Part shown: positions 15,487-23,911 of the stretch, piece after piece
Position numbering within the stretch: the stretch's first letter is position 1
Layout: every line of letters begins with the position of its first letter
Source of the DNA: Marinococcus luteus_A
GTDB lineage: Bacteria > Bacillota > Bacilli > Bacillales > Marinococcaceae
NCBI RefSeq assembly: GCF_034497705.1
Contig: NZ_JAXRUV010000001.1
Span: 558,001 to 622,000 of the forward strand
Reading direction: 5' to 3'
Length of the DNA: 64,000 nt
The notes under the pieces: generated by a model
The model's input: only the letters and a program-made list of their open reading frames with translations
The model's database searches: none
Told to the model about the DNA's origin: nothing
Made by a program: the position numbers and the translations under genes

Positions 15487-17913
15487 GTGGCTGATGCAGA
15501 ACAATACTTGGATCTTCGCCTCGAAGACGTTCTCGGGGAACGCTTCGGGCGCTACAGTAAATACATTATTCAGGAACGTGCCCTCCCGGACGCACGCGAC
15601 GGGTTAAAGCCCGTTCAGCGCCGGATTCTGTTTGCGATGCTTCAGGACGGTAACACTGCGGACAAACCATTCCGCAAAGCAGCAAAAACGGTCGGTAACG
15701 TCATCGGGAACTATCATCCGCACGGGGACTCCTCCGTGTATGAGGCCATGGTGCGGATGAGCCAGGAATGGAAGGTCCGCGCCCCGCTCGTGGAAATGCA
15801 CGGCAACAACGGCTCCGTCGACGGCGATCCGCCGGCGGCCATGCGTTACACGGAAGCGCGTCTCGCCAGCGTCTCGTCCGAACTGCTGAAAGATATTGAA
15901 AAACAGACGGTGGAGCACGTGACTAACTTTGATGACACGCAGGAGGAGCCGACCGTCCTACCGGCAAAATTCCCGAATCTGCTGATCAACGGATCCACCG
16001 GCATTTCCTCCGGTTATGCAACCGATATCCCGCCGCATCAGCTGGGGGAAATTATTGATGCTTCGGTCGCGCAGCTCGAAAAGCCGTCGGTGTCGACCGA
16101 CGAATTGATGCAGTACGTGCAGGGGCCCGATTTTCCGACTGGCGGCGTCATTCAGGGCAAAGACGGCATCCGTCAGGCGTATGAGACCGGACGGGGGAAA
16201 GTCGTCGTTCGGGCCAAAACGAGCATCGAACAGGTACGGGGCGGCCGGGAACAGATTCTGATTACCGAGCTGCCGTATGAAGTGAACAAGTCCACGCTCG
16301 TAAAGAAGATGGATGAACTCCGGTTTGATCGTAAAGTCGACGGAGTAGCTGAGGTGCGCGACGATACGGACCGAACCGGCCTCCGGGTCGTCATTGAGCT
16401 CAAAAAAGATGCCAACGCCCAGAGCGTACTGAACTTTTATTACAAAATGACGGACCTGCAGGTTTCTTATAATTTCAACATGGTCGCCATCAATGACCGC
16501 ACTCCGCAGCTGATGAATTTAAAACAGCTGCTTGAGGCCTACATCAGCCACCGGCGGAGCGTCGTCACCAACCGCTCCCAGTTTGACCTCAACAAAGCGG
16601 AGCAGCGCCAGCATATCGTGGAAGGCCTGATTAAGGCGATCAGTGTGCTCGACCAGGTGATTGACACGATCCGACAGTCGGAAAACAAGAAAAACGCGAA
16701 GGAAAACCTGGTGGAGCAGTTTGCCTTCACTGATGCCCAGGCCGAGGCCATCGTGAACCTGCAGCTGTACCGCTTAACGAATACTGATGTTACCCAGCTC
16801 GAAAAAGAAGCTGGAGAGCTCGAAAAAGAAATCAAGCGGCTCCGTGGTATCCTGTCGAGCGAAAAGAAACTGCAGCAGGTCGTGAAAAAGGAACTGCAGG
16901 AAGTTAAAAAGCAGTATGACGACACCCGCCGCACTGTGATTGAAGCGGAAATCGAAGAGCTGAAAATCGACCGTGAAGTAATGATTCCGTCCGAGGATGT
17001 TATTGTGACCGCCACGGCGGAGGGCTACATTAAACGAACGAGTCAGCGGTCCTATGCGGCTTCAAATACCGAACCACCAGGGATGAAAGAGGAAGACGCC
17101 CTGTTGTTTTTCCGCGACATGAATACGACAGATATGCTGCTGTTGTTTACGAAAAAAGGACAGTTTATCTACCTGCCGGTACATATGCTTTCTGAAATCC
17201 GCTGGAAGGATAATGGCCAGCATATCGGGAATATTTCTCCGCTTGATCCGGGGGATGCGCTGGTGGCCGTCGTGCCGGTCCAGGAGTTTACTGAAGAGGA
17301 CTATTTTGTGTTTATCACCCGCCAGGGCATGATCAAAAAAACGGCGATGAACGCCTATCAGGCATCGCGATACGGCCGCTCCATGATTGGAGTGAATGTA
17401 AAGGAGGGGGACGAAGTGCTTTCCGTGTACCAGACGAGCGGGGAGCAGGAGTTTTTCCTCACGACCTATCAAAACTATGGTCTCCGCTTCCATGAACAGG
17501 AGGTTTCTCCTGTTGGTGTCCGGGCAGCCGGCGTTAAAGCGATTGATTTAAAAGACGGGGATGTGGTCACCGGGGCGCATGTAACCTCGGCCTATAAAAC
17601 TGAGGATGTGGTCATGGTCACCCAACGCGGTGGCGTTAAACGCATGAGTCTGGATGATATTCCGATAACGAACCGGGCCAAGCGGGGGATCGTTCTCTGG
17701 AAGGAAGTCAAATCCAGGCCGCACCGGATCATTGCAAGCTCTATCCTGAACGGCGAGCCATTTGTGCTGCAGGCCCGTACGAAAAACATGACGGTTACGA
17801 TTGACCCGACAAAATACCGGCGGGTGGACCGTTACAGCAATGGTTCCTATGTTATTGATACGAAAAAGCACGGAGTGATTGAAGCCGTATGGAAGGATAT
17901 CCCGTACCAGTAA
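15487..17913 (+). CDS. parC: DNA topoisomerase IV subunit A (ParC)
   Basis: Breakage-reunion subunit of topoisomerase IV, 808 residues. The active-site tyrosine is Y121 in PPAAMRYTEARL. The quinolone-determining region reads YHPHGDSSVYEAM (about 76-88), with the serines and Glu found in sensitive enzymes. GrlA-type tower and coiled-coil regions follow (LEKEAGELEKEIKRLRGIL), and the C-terminal half contains beta-pinwheel repeats such as GVKRMSLDDIPITNRAKRG. GTG start at 15487 with AAGGAGG inside the end of parE; one stop-adjacent base separates the genes, so translation is coupled. Confidence 0.96.
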   Translation: MADAEQYLDLRLEDVLGERFGRYSKYIIQERALPDARDGLKPVQRRILFAMLQDGNTADKPFRKAAKTVGNVIGNYHPHGDSSVYEAMVRMSQEWKVRAPLVEMHGNNGSVDGDPPAAMRYTEARLASVSSELLKDIEKQTVEHVTNFDDTQEEPTVLPAKFPNLLINGSTGISSGYATDIPPHQLGEIIDASVAQLEKPSVSTDELMQYVQGPDFPTGGVIQGKDGIRQAYETGRGKVVVRAKTSIEQVRGGREQILITELPYEVNKSTLVKKMDELRFDRKVDGVAEVRDDTDRTGLRVVIELKKDANAQSVLNFYYKMTDLQVSYNFNMVAINDRTPQLMNLKQLLEAYISHRRSVVTNRSQFDLNKAEQRQHIVEGLIKAISVLDQVIDTIRQSENKKNAKENLVEQFAFTDAQAEAIVNLQLYRLTNTDVTQLEKEAGELEKEIKRLRGILSSEKKLQQVVKKELQEVKKQYDDTRRTVIEAEIEELKIDREVMIPSEDVIVTATAEGYIKRTSQRSYAASNTEPPGMKEEDALLFFRDMNTTDMLLLFTKKGQFIYLPVHMLSEIRWKDNGQHIGNISPLDPGDALVAVVPVQEFTEEDYFVFITRQGMIKKTAMNAYQASRYGRSMIGVNVKEGDEVLSVYQTSGEQEFFLTTYQNYGLRFHEQEVSPVGVRAAGVKAIDLKDGDVVTGAHVTSAYKTEDVVMVTQRGGVKRMSLDDIPITNRAKRGIVLWKEVKSRPHRIIASSILNGEPFVLQARTKNMTVTIDPTKYRRVDRYSNGSYVIDTKKHGVIEAVWKDIPYQ

Positions 17914-17953
17914 ACCACACTCCGCTCGCTTTCAAAAAGGACGCTGAACAACC

Positions 17954-18469
17954 ATGAAAGCAGGAACACATGTGATCGGAGCAGTCACGGGCGGCCTGGC
18001 CGTTCAGTGGCTGACGCCGGTGCCGTTTGCCTTTTTTGAATGGGAGACCAGTATTTATGTCGCAAGCCTGGTTTTCGGGGGCCTGGTCCCGGATATCTGC
18101 CAGCCAAACTCATGGATGGGGAGACGGGTGCCGGGCGTTTCCCATCTGATTTCAAAGCTGGTTGGGCACCGCACCTTTACCCACAGCCTCCTGCTTGTGC
18201 TGCTCGTCTTTCTGTCGCTTGGCCAGTGGCAGGAAGGATGGGGACTCGCGCTGCAGTGGGGCATCAGCCTTGGAATTTTAAGCCATATTGTGCTCGACAT
18301 GATGACAACAAAAGGCGTCCACGTGCTTTTTCCGCTGCACTATGCCTTTCGGTTCCCATTTACGACAAAAACCGGATCCACCTTCGGCGAAGGGCTGATC
18401 AACGCTTTGCTCATCGCCGGTTTATTTTATGTGAGCTTTCAGCTGTTTTCGATTGATCTCACGCTATAA
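17954..18469 (+). CDS. YdjM/DUF457-type membrane-bound hydrolase
   Basis: A 171-residue membrane protein of the YdjM (DUF457) family, predicted metal-dependent hydrolases. Several hydrophobic segments are seen: about 10-25, 35-55, 75-90, 95-115 and 145-165. The conserved HRTFTHS motif (about 73-79) together with PDICQPNS and SHIVLDMMT give the His/Asp residues thought to bind metal. ATG lies 40 bp after parC behind AAAAAGGA, so it may be the last gene of the parEC operon; a long terminator hairpin follows. Substrate is unknown. Confidence 0.8.
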   Translation: MKAGTHVIGAVTGGLAVQWLTPVPFAFFEWETSIYVASLVFGGLVPDICQPNSWMGRRVPGVSHLISKLVGHRTFTHSLLLVLLVFLSLGQWQEGWGLALQWGISLGILSHIVLDMMTTKGVHVLFPLHYAFRFPFTTKTGSTFGEGLINALLIAGLFYVSFQLFSIDLTL

Positions 18470-18495
18470 ACCAATATGTCATAAAATCAATGGAG

Positions 18496-18540
18496 GAAGC
18501 GTCAGTACGGAATGATACTGGTGCTTCTTATTTGTTTTGT
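18496..18540 (+). terminator. Rho-independent terminator after parE-parC-ydjM
   Basis: GAAGCGTCAGTA pairs over 12 bp (two G-U pairs) with TACTGGTGCTTC around CGGAATGA, followed by TTATTTGTTTTG. Confidence 0.8.
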
Positions 18541-18947
18541 CTCAAAATACGAAGTTATCTTTAGTATTGAAACAAAATATCGTTAACTTCCGATAATATA
18601 TATTATGTTAACTAGAAATAAATAAAGCACTCTGAGAGCTGATTCTAGCTTTATATCTCTGCCTTCCCTTTCATTAGCATCCTTTACCTCATATACAGTG
18701 CTTCATCTTTAATCGTTATTTCACTTCTGCAGTTGTCCTCCAGTCATAATTTATAAATTCTCTGCTGTTCTCGTTATTGATGGCCTTCATGCTATGCTAA
18801 GTTTTCCTTGCCGTACTCATTATTTAACTCTGCAGGAATTGCTGTCCGTTCCCGAAGCGCGATTATTCACTTGCAGCTGCCGGCGAATCTATTATTGGAA
18901 TCACGATTTCTTAATCAGTCAGCTTATGAGAGCAGTATTTTCATCAG
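18541..18947. other. AT-rich gene-free stretch
   Basis: No supported gene in either strand. Stop codons are frequent in all frames and base composition is visibly AT-richer than the flanking genes. It contains the palindromic element at 18582-18612. Apart from that I see nothing with confidence; it forms the left part of a decay zone reaching to about 20.8 kb. Confidence 0.6.
18582..18612. repeat. AT palindrome between two GTTAAC sites
   Basis: A perfect 14-base palindrome ATAATATATATTAT (18593-18606) lies between GTTAAC (18582-18587) and GTTAAC (18607-18612), itself a palindrome. It stands in non-coding AT-rich DNA after the parEC terminator. Could be a protein site or chance in AT-rich sequence. 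Confidence 0.4.
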
Positions 18948-19205
18948 TCATTCAAATAAGTCTTTGTAAGTAGCTGGCAGCATTTTATTCGATTGCTTTC
19001 CGCGCATTTCCATTCTTTTCTTTAAATCATTGCCGTTCCTAAGAGTTTTTATATCTTTTGCTGTGCAAAAATAACAAGCTTATTCTCCGCTATCTTTGCA
19101 TTGGTTTCCAATTCTGTGTCTGTCTCAAAATCAAATGAGACGAAGCTTGTTTCAATCCGTTCTCCTGAGCATTTGACGATGGGAAACGTTTCCGTATGTA
19201 TCCAA
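18948..19205 (-). pseudogene. Frameshifted 3' remnant of an unidentified gene
   Basis: Read on the minus strand, a protein-like frame gives WIHTETFPIVKCSGERIETS, then FVSFDFETDTELETNAKIAE and KLVIFAQ, and then hits a stop. One base away the frame continues as AKDIKTLRNGNDLKKRMEMR, GKQSNKMLPATYKDLFE and stop at 18948. The switch is in the A-rich run near 19055-19062. The two pieces together look like the C-terminal 80 residues of a real protein, with a single frameshift and no visible start. I do not recognise the family. Low-complexity coincidence is possible but the amino-acid make-up is convincing. Confidence 0.5.
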
Positions 19206-19465
19206 AGACAACAATAAAGACCCCCCATAGGAGTCTTTTTAAGTCATTTCCGGAAAATCGCCGGCTGAATGACGTTCCCGCTCTTTATCACCACGAGCAA
19301 AAACTGTTTTGAGTGCCCTGAGACGCCATTCTGGGCCGCTTCAAAGGCAACGTACATTCTCAGCTGCAAGTTAAATCCTTGAGAGCGCGCTACTTATATT
19401 ATAAAGGATGTTGTCAGCCGCTCTTCGTTAGACTGAAAAACTGGCGTAATCCCTACCACGGCTGG

Positions 19466-20365
19466 TCAGTGATTTCCTGCAGCTTCTTCCTGATGAGCTT
19501 CACTCGCTTCCACACCTTCATCGGTAAAAGCAAGCGCGGAGTGGTAATTTTCCATCGCCCCCTGTGCGGTATCGCCAAAAGCGTATACGTCGGCATCGCT
19601 CGCTTTAATGTAGGCGTACTGCCGGAACAGGCTAGCCGGATCGAGCGTATTAACCACTCACGTCGCATTTCCGTTAATGTTATACATGATCGGCATGCTG
19701 CCGATCCATTCTTTCTCAGGGAACTGGCAGTTCGCAATGCCGCGTGCGCCCTGCGTGTCTATGTCGCCTTTATACTCCTCGCCGTTGTACAGACGAAGCT
19801 CTCCGGTGCGGGCATCAGAGACAGGTGTGACCTTATTTTCCGTACTTGTTATTCATGTCACTCGCCATGGCGGGACTGTACGCACTTTCAATAAACGACG
19901 GGACGTTATCCGCTTTGTACTTGGAAACCGCCCCTGTTTCAAGATCAACGACAACTACCTGTGCGTTCGTATGATACGTGTGCCACGTCCAGTCGCGGTT
20001 CTGATAGACTTTTGAACGTACCACAGCTTCTCTTCCTCATCCACCTTCAGATAAATGCTCCCGCTCTGGTACCAGGACGGAAAGGCGCTATAAATCACAC
20101 GGTTCAGTTTCTCGTTAAAAAAACTGCTGTTGGTGTATTGCATGGAGGATTCCACAAAGATCGGATTGTTGTTCGGGTCGACCGCAGAAATCTGGAAATA
20201 TCCCGGCGTTCCATCACCACGGAACCAGCGGAACAGGTTCGTGTAAGCCACATTGGCGACATACATCGGCTCTCCGTCGATCACCTGGGCCTGAATGTCT
20301 CCAAGGTCATAAAACTGTGCATTATTCACTTCCAACATCGCTTTTTGCATTATTTTAGCCAGCGG
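19466..20365 (-). pseudogene. Decayed gene for an unidentified protein (two frameshifts, one nonsense codon)
   Basis: On the minus strand three frames join into one coherent product of about 295 residues. Piece 1 runs from 20365 (LAKIMQKAMLEVNNAQFYDL ... KLWYVQ). At the TTTT run 20010-20013 the frame must shift to continue as KVYQNRDWTWHTYHTNAQVV ... MNNKYG. A second shift near 19840, at an A run, leads into NKVTPVSDARTGELRLYNG ... MYNINGNAT. Then TGA at about 19658 replaces a likely Trp, and the frame goes on as VVNTLDPASLFRQYAYIKAS to a stop at 19466. No start codon with a ribosome site is present, so the 5' part is also missing. Family not recognised. Confidence 0.7.
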
Positions 20366-20373
20366 TCAGTGCT

Positions 20374-20755
20374 TCACAGCTGACACGCTGGTTTTTTTAC
20401 AGGTTCCTTTCGTTTAACGTTTATATGTACAGCCTTTAACCGCTCCCGATAGGTATATTTCCGCCAGTCTGGAGCAGCCCGGGCTCTCATGTTATGAGGG
20501 TATCCCCGCTTCTTCACCTGACAAATTATCGTCTCCTTTGGCATAGAGGAATGAAAGACGCTCCCGCTCCACCATAGCATATGCGTACATTGTGCTGTTC
20601 GTATTTTTCAACGGCTTTTGAGTTAAACTACGAAATGCACAATGAACCCCCTTAAAAGCAGCGAGTTGATGCGCTCTTCTTTTCGATTGCTGTTCTATAT
20701 TGGATACGATATTCGCAAACTGCTTAAAGCGGAAATGACGAAGAGACGGAAACAA
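20374..20755 (-). pseudogene. Possible gene remnant upstream of the decayed gene
   Basis: Two overlapping minus-strand frames have protein-like composition: one includes RFKQFANIVSNIEQQSKRRA and MVERERLSFLYAKGDDNLSG, the other RAAPDWRKYTYRERLKAVHI and ends KKPACQL. A single frameshift near 20490-20510 would join them. No ribosome binding site precedes either. It may be the missing 5' part of the adjacent pseudogene, a fragment of a mobile element gene, or non-coding. I do not recognise it. Confidence 0.3.
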
Positions 20756-20810
20756 AGCTAAGTATTATTGTATCAGCCCTGCCACTTTAGAAATTTGGTT
20801 GCTTATGTAA

Positions 20811-20840
20811 AATAAAAAAGCCCCGGAGTCAGGGCTTAAA
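20811..20840 (-). terminator. Terminator of the YflT-like gene
   Basis: On the minus strand AAGCCCTGACTCCGGGGCTT folds with a six-base stem and is followed by TTTTTTATTTT. It overlaps the stop codon of the gene. Confidence 0.7.
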
Positions 20841-21177
20841 ATTCCACTTGATCCTGATTGGTAACGACGAGCAGCGTTTTACCTTTTTGCAGTTCTTCTT
20901 CGAGGCGCTCGGCCTTTTCCGAATCAAAACCGAGCTTCTGCAGCTTAGTTAAAATCGTTTTCGATTTCCCACGAAAAACGTTTTTCAGGCTCGTGCCGAA
21001 TCCGACTACTTTCATTCCCACTTTTTTGGCGTCAGTATCTTTTCTCGCCCGGCGGTCATGGTCATTATCATATGCCAGAATGTACATATCCTCATCCCGG
21101 ATCCCGTCATTGCGAAGTTTATCAATCGTTTCACTCAATGTTTCATCGTTATGGAAAATTTTGAACTTAGGTTCCAT
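20836..21177 (-). CDS. General stress protein, YflT/GSP17M domain
   Basis: A 113-residue protein matching the GSP17M (YflT) domain: an alpha/beta fold starting FKIFHNDETLSETIDKLRNDGI, then EDMYILAYDNDHDRRARKDTD, the KKVGMKVVGFGTSL loop, and a C-terminal helix with LGFDSEKAERLEEELQKGK and the beta strand LLVVTN. Homologues are SigB- or stress-induced in Bacillus. ATG at 21177 is chosen since GAGGTG lies six bases upstream; a GTG three codons earlier overlaps that site. It may be co-transcribed with the following upstream gene at 21211-21807, 33 bp away. Function is unknown at molecular level. Confidence 0.85.
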   Translation of the reverse strand: MEPKFKIFHNDETLSETIDKLRNDGIRDEDMYILAYDNDHDRRARKDTDAKKVGMKVVGFGTSLKNVFRGKSKTILTKLQKLGFDSEKAERLEEELQKGKTLLVVTNQDQVEF

Positions 21178-21210
21178 TCGCTTCACCTCATTAAATTAGT
21201 ATAGGTCATT

Positions 21211-21807
21211 TTAGGCATTCGATGCTTTTTTTAGTTTTTTCATTGTTTTTGCCGGCTTTTTCGTCGAGGCTTTTGCGCCTTCAAATTTTTCTTCTTCGTA
21301 TTCCTCTTCCTGTTCCCAGGCGTCTTTGCTCCCGCTGCTCTCAGAAGTTTCTGCGGCGTTCTCTTCCGTTTCAGACGAAGAGGGCTCTTCCCTGTCTCCA
21401 CTCTCTGCAGCGGTCCGCTCAGGGTCATACGCAGGTCCCTGGATTTTTTCACCGGTGTGGATGACGGCTTCCCCGACGTGATAGCGTAAAGTATAAATTT
21501 TCTTTTTGATTTTTTTCGGAACCTTGGCCATTGCAAAGGCAGCTGCTGATACTTTAGCAGCCCGCTTGACTGTTTTCACCGTACCCTTGGCTTTTTTCTC
21601 CATGCCCTGCCCGGATTTAATGGCCTGGTTCAGCGGTTCCGGGCTCAGCTTCCGTGCTTTTTTCGCGGTCTGTTGGACGTTTTTTTCTGTTTTTTTGCCG
21701 ATATCTTTGCGCAGCAATGGCAGCGCCCCGCCGATTAAACTGCCGGCAGCCATGAACGCGTAGGTAAGGTTGTCATTGCTTTTGGAGCTTTTCTTCTTGC
21801 TGCTCAC
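21211..21807 (-). CDS. Basic/acidic two-part protein, unknown
   Basis: About 198 residues from a GTG at 21807, preceded by the weak site GGTGGTGGG. After a lysine-rich start (SSKKKSSKSND) comes a short hydrophobic stretch (LTYAFMAAGSLIGGALPLL, about 12-32), as in YtxH-like membrane-anchored proteins. Then a long basic helix-forming part rich in Lys/Ala (KKTEKNVQQTAKKARK, VKTVKRAAKVSAAAF) follows, and a very acidic Glu/Ser tail (EEPSSSETEENAAETSES) before a final Lys-rich end. No known domain recognised. The charge pattern suggests a surface-bound stress or DNA/RNA-interacting protein, but that is speculation. A longer start at 21846 has no site. Confidence 0.65.
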   Translation of the reverse strand: MSSKKKSSKSNDNLTYAFMAAGSLIGGALPLLRKDIGKKTEKNVQQTAKKARKLSPEPLNQAIKSGQGMEKKAKGTVKTVKRAAKVSAAAFAMAKVPKKIKKKIYTLRYHVGEAVIHTGEKIQGPAYDPERTAAESGDREEPSSSETEENAAETSESSGSKDAWEQEEEYEEEKFEGAKASTKKPAKTMKKLKKASNA

Positions 21808-21974
21808 TGTCCCACCACCATTCAAAAGTATGATTGCATGTACCATACCCGTATCTGTTTGTTCTTAAGCCACACTCGTTTCATAAACATACTTTAGGTC
21901 CAGAGATACGAGGGAACATGCTCCCGCTCAAGCCCAAACTAAAAAGGTGCCCGGCGGTCAACGCATTCGTGCCA

Positions 21975-22006
21975 CAAAAAAAGCGACCCTGGGAGGGGCC
22001 GCTCTT
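21975..22006 (-). terminator. Terminator after cvfB
   Basis: On the minus strand AGCGGCCCCT and AGGGTCGCT pair (imperfectly) around CCC, followed by seven T. It lies about 45 bp beyond the cvfB stop. Confidence 0.6.
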
Positions 22007-22047
22007 CTATCATGATATGCTGCCTGGTCTCGTAAAACCTGCAGCCA

Positions 22048-22917
22048 TTATTCTTCGCGCTCCTCCGAATGCTCAAGCATCAGCATGTTGTTTTCCTGGC
22101 GGATGCGCTTTTCCTTCAACAACGAACCAACCGCCCGTTTGAACGCCGCCTTGCTAAGACCGAATTCCTTCCGGATGGTTTCCGGACTGCTCCGGTCTCC
22201 GAATGGCAGCGTGCCGCCTTCCTGCTGGATCCGATCCAGGATCAGCCGGGCGTCTTCCCCGATCGCTATTTCCTTCGGCGGATACATCGAGGCGTTTAAC
22301 GACCCGTCCTCCTGGCGGTGAGTGATACGCACTTTCAGCTCTTCCCCTACGCGCGGCCGGTGGGTCCAGTCCGATTCATGGATAAAGATTTTGTAGCGGT
22401 CGGCGGTGAATAAAAAGGCACCGAACGGCGGGGAACTGTACACCGTAGCATTGAGCCACGTATGGTGCAGTTCTGCAGGGGCCGGCGCCATCAGCTGCTG
22501 TACGTCGTCTTCACTGGCTGGAAAAGCTCTCAGGCCGCTGGCTGTGTACTCCAGGTGTACAAACAGAAACTCCCCCGGAGCGGGCCAGTACGTCTCATCC
22601 TGCAGATAGTCATGCCGTTCCACCGGCGCCTTCCACCGTTCGTCGACCGCTACTTCGAGGCCATGGTCCGTGTCGCTTGTCACGACTGCCCGCCAGGCAA
22701 ATCCTTCCTCTTCTACTTCCGGCTGATGAACGTCCAGCCGCTTGTTTCCTTCTTCGTCAAACCAGCTGATCGCTTCCACCTGGTCCCCGGAGGAAAACTC
22801 TCCGTCAGTATCTTCTTTGTACAGCCGGGCAATTTGCGCTCCCGAAGCGAGAACATAGTACTCGCCTTTATCATTCAATACGTTCCATCGCTGCATGCGT
22901 GAGAATAGTTGTTTCAA
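22048..22917 (-). CDS. cvfB: CvfB-type S1-like RNA-binding protein
   Basis: About 289 residues of the CvfB (conserved virulence factor B, YitL) family: three S1-like OB domains and a C-terminal winged helix. Diagnostic parts are YWPAPGEFLFVHLEYT, YKIFIHESDWTHRPRVGEEL, and the ending LPFGDRSSPETIRKEFGLSK, AAFKRAVGSLLKEKRI. S. aureus CvfB binds RNA and affects virulence gene expression. Start codon TTG at 22917 is preferred: AAAGGA lies eight bases upstream and overlaps the end of the HemD-like gene; ATG at 22896 is an alternative. Only four bases separate it from the upstream stop, so it is translationally coupled. A terminator follows. Confidence 0.85.
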   Translation of the reverse strand: MKQLFSRMQRWNVLNDKGEYYVLASGAQIARLYKEDTDGEFSSGDQVEAISWFDEEGNKRLDVHQPEVEEEGFAWRAVVTSDTDHGLEVAVDERWKAPVERHDYLQDETYWPAPGEFLFVHLEYTASGLRAFPASEDDVQQLMAPAPAELHHTWLNATVYSSPPFGAFLFTADRYKIFIHESDWTHRPRVGEELKVRITHRQEDGSLNASMYPPKEIAIGEDARLILDRIQQEGGTLPFGDRSSPETIRKEFGLSKAAFKRAVGSLLKEKRIRQENNMLMLEHSEEREE

Positions 22918-22921
22918 TGGA

Positions 22922-23737
22922 TTAGTCCTTTCGTTGTTCAAAATGTTTGGATAAAGCGACAATCATGGCGCCCATCCGTTCGTTTTCCGGCACTACGTAG
23001 TCTTCGATGCCTCTTTCTTTTAACGCTTCCGCCGTTACTTTCCCGACCGCCGTCGGCACCACCTGGCGGCGGAGCGCTTCCTGCAGCTCTTCCGTTCGGC
23101 CTGCCTCTCCGGCATGCTGAAAGAGAGCGTGCACCTGAATAGCGGTCGTAAAGCAGATAGCTTCACTTTCTGCATTCAAAAGGTCTTCGAGGCATGCGGA
23201 TGCCACAGCTTCTTCCGGAGGCGTATGCTGATACGGCAGAATGTCATACACATCGGCTCCGTGGTCCTCAAGGTACCGGCGGAGCCTCGGATTTTCAATC
23301 CCGTGCAGCTGCACCATCACCTGCTTCTGCTGGAAATCGTGGCCATCAAGAGCGCGGATCATCCCTTCGGTCGTTCCGTCATCATCGCGGGCCGCAATAG
23401 CGCAGTCCAGGCCTTTTAAGACATTAGCGGTCTTGTATCCCCGGGCCGCTACCTTTGTCTGCTGGATCTTTTGCACAAATGCTTGCCGGAGTCCTTCCTC
23501 CTCTGCAATATCAAGCATTGCGTTCAGTCCCATGCCCGTCATGAATATACTCCAGTCCACCGGCTGTTCCAGATAGGCCCGCATTGGAGCCCGAAGCTGT
23601 TCTTCATTTAAAAATGAGGTTCCCTGGAGCGGGTAGTTAAGCGGCTCTCCCCCCTGCCGCCGAATCAACTCTTCCATTTCCTCTGTTTTCCGGGACGCGG
23701 CAAGAATCACCCGCCGTCCGCTTAATCCTTTGGCCAC
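22922..23737 (-). CDS. Orphan uroporphyrinogen-III synthase (HemD)-like protein
   Basis: A 271-residue protein with the HemD two-domain fold: RRVILAASRKTEEMEELIRR at the start, the FMTGMGLNAMLDIAE segment where HemD has its T-S-x-N motif, VAARGYKTANVLKG, the linker and return, and AICFTTAIQVHALFQHA with VVPTAVGKVTAEALKERG at the end. HemD closes the tetrapyrrole ring. However the gene is away from any other hem gene, is paired with cvfB, and resembles the divergent HemD-like proteins in Bacillaceae outside the hemAXCDBL operon, so activity is uncertain. GTG start follows AAAGGAGGCG. Confidence 0.82.
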   Translation of the reverse strand: MAKGLSGRRVILAASRKTEEMEELIRRQGGEPLNYPLQGTSFLNEEQLRAPMRAYLEQPVDWSIFMTGMGLNAMLDIAEEEGLRQAFVQKIQQTKVAARGYKTANVLKGLDCAIAARDDDGTTEGMIRALDGHDFQQKQVMVQLHGIENPRLRRYLEDHGADVYDILPYQHTPPEEAVASACLEDLLNAESEAICFTTAIQVHALFQHAGEAGRTEELQEALRRQVVPTAVGKVTAEALKERGIEDYVVPENERMGAMIVALSKHFEQRKD

Positions 23738-23911
23738 CGAAACGCCTCCTTTGGTCTCTATCCGTTTTCTGCATTTACTATATCATGCTTTTTCTGTATC
23801 TGACAGCAGTGCCGGTCTACTTTTCTGCGGAAAACCTTCCCTTCCCCTGTTCATTTTGAACCGCCGCGTGTTAGTATGAAACAGACTGTTATTTATAAAG
23901 GAGATATGAAC

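Noticed and set aside
19379..19894. 171-codon plus-strand frame in the decay zone
   Set aside because: It is opposite to the reconstructable minus-strand pseudogene, which has far more natural protein composition.
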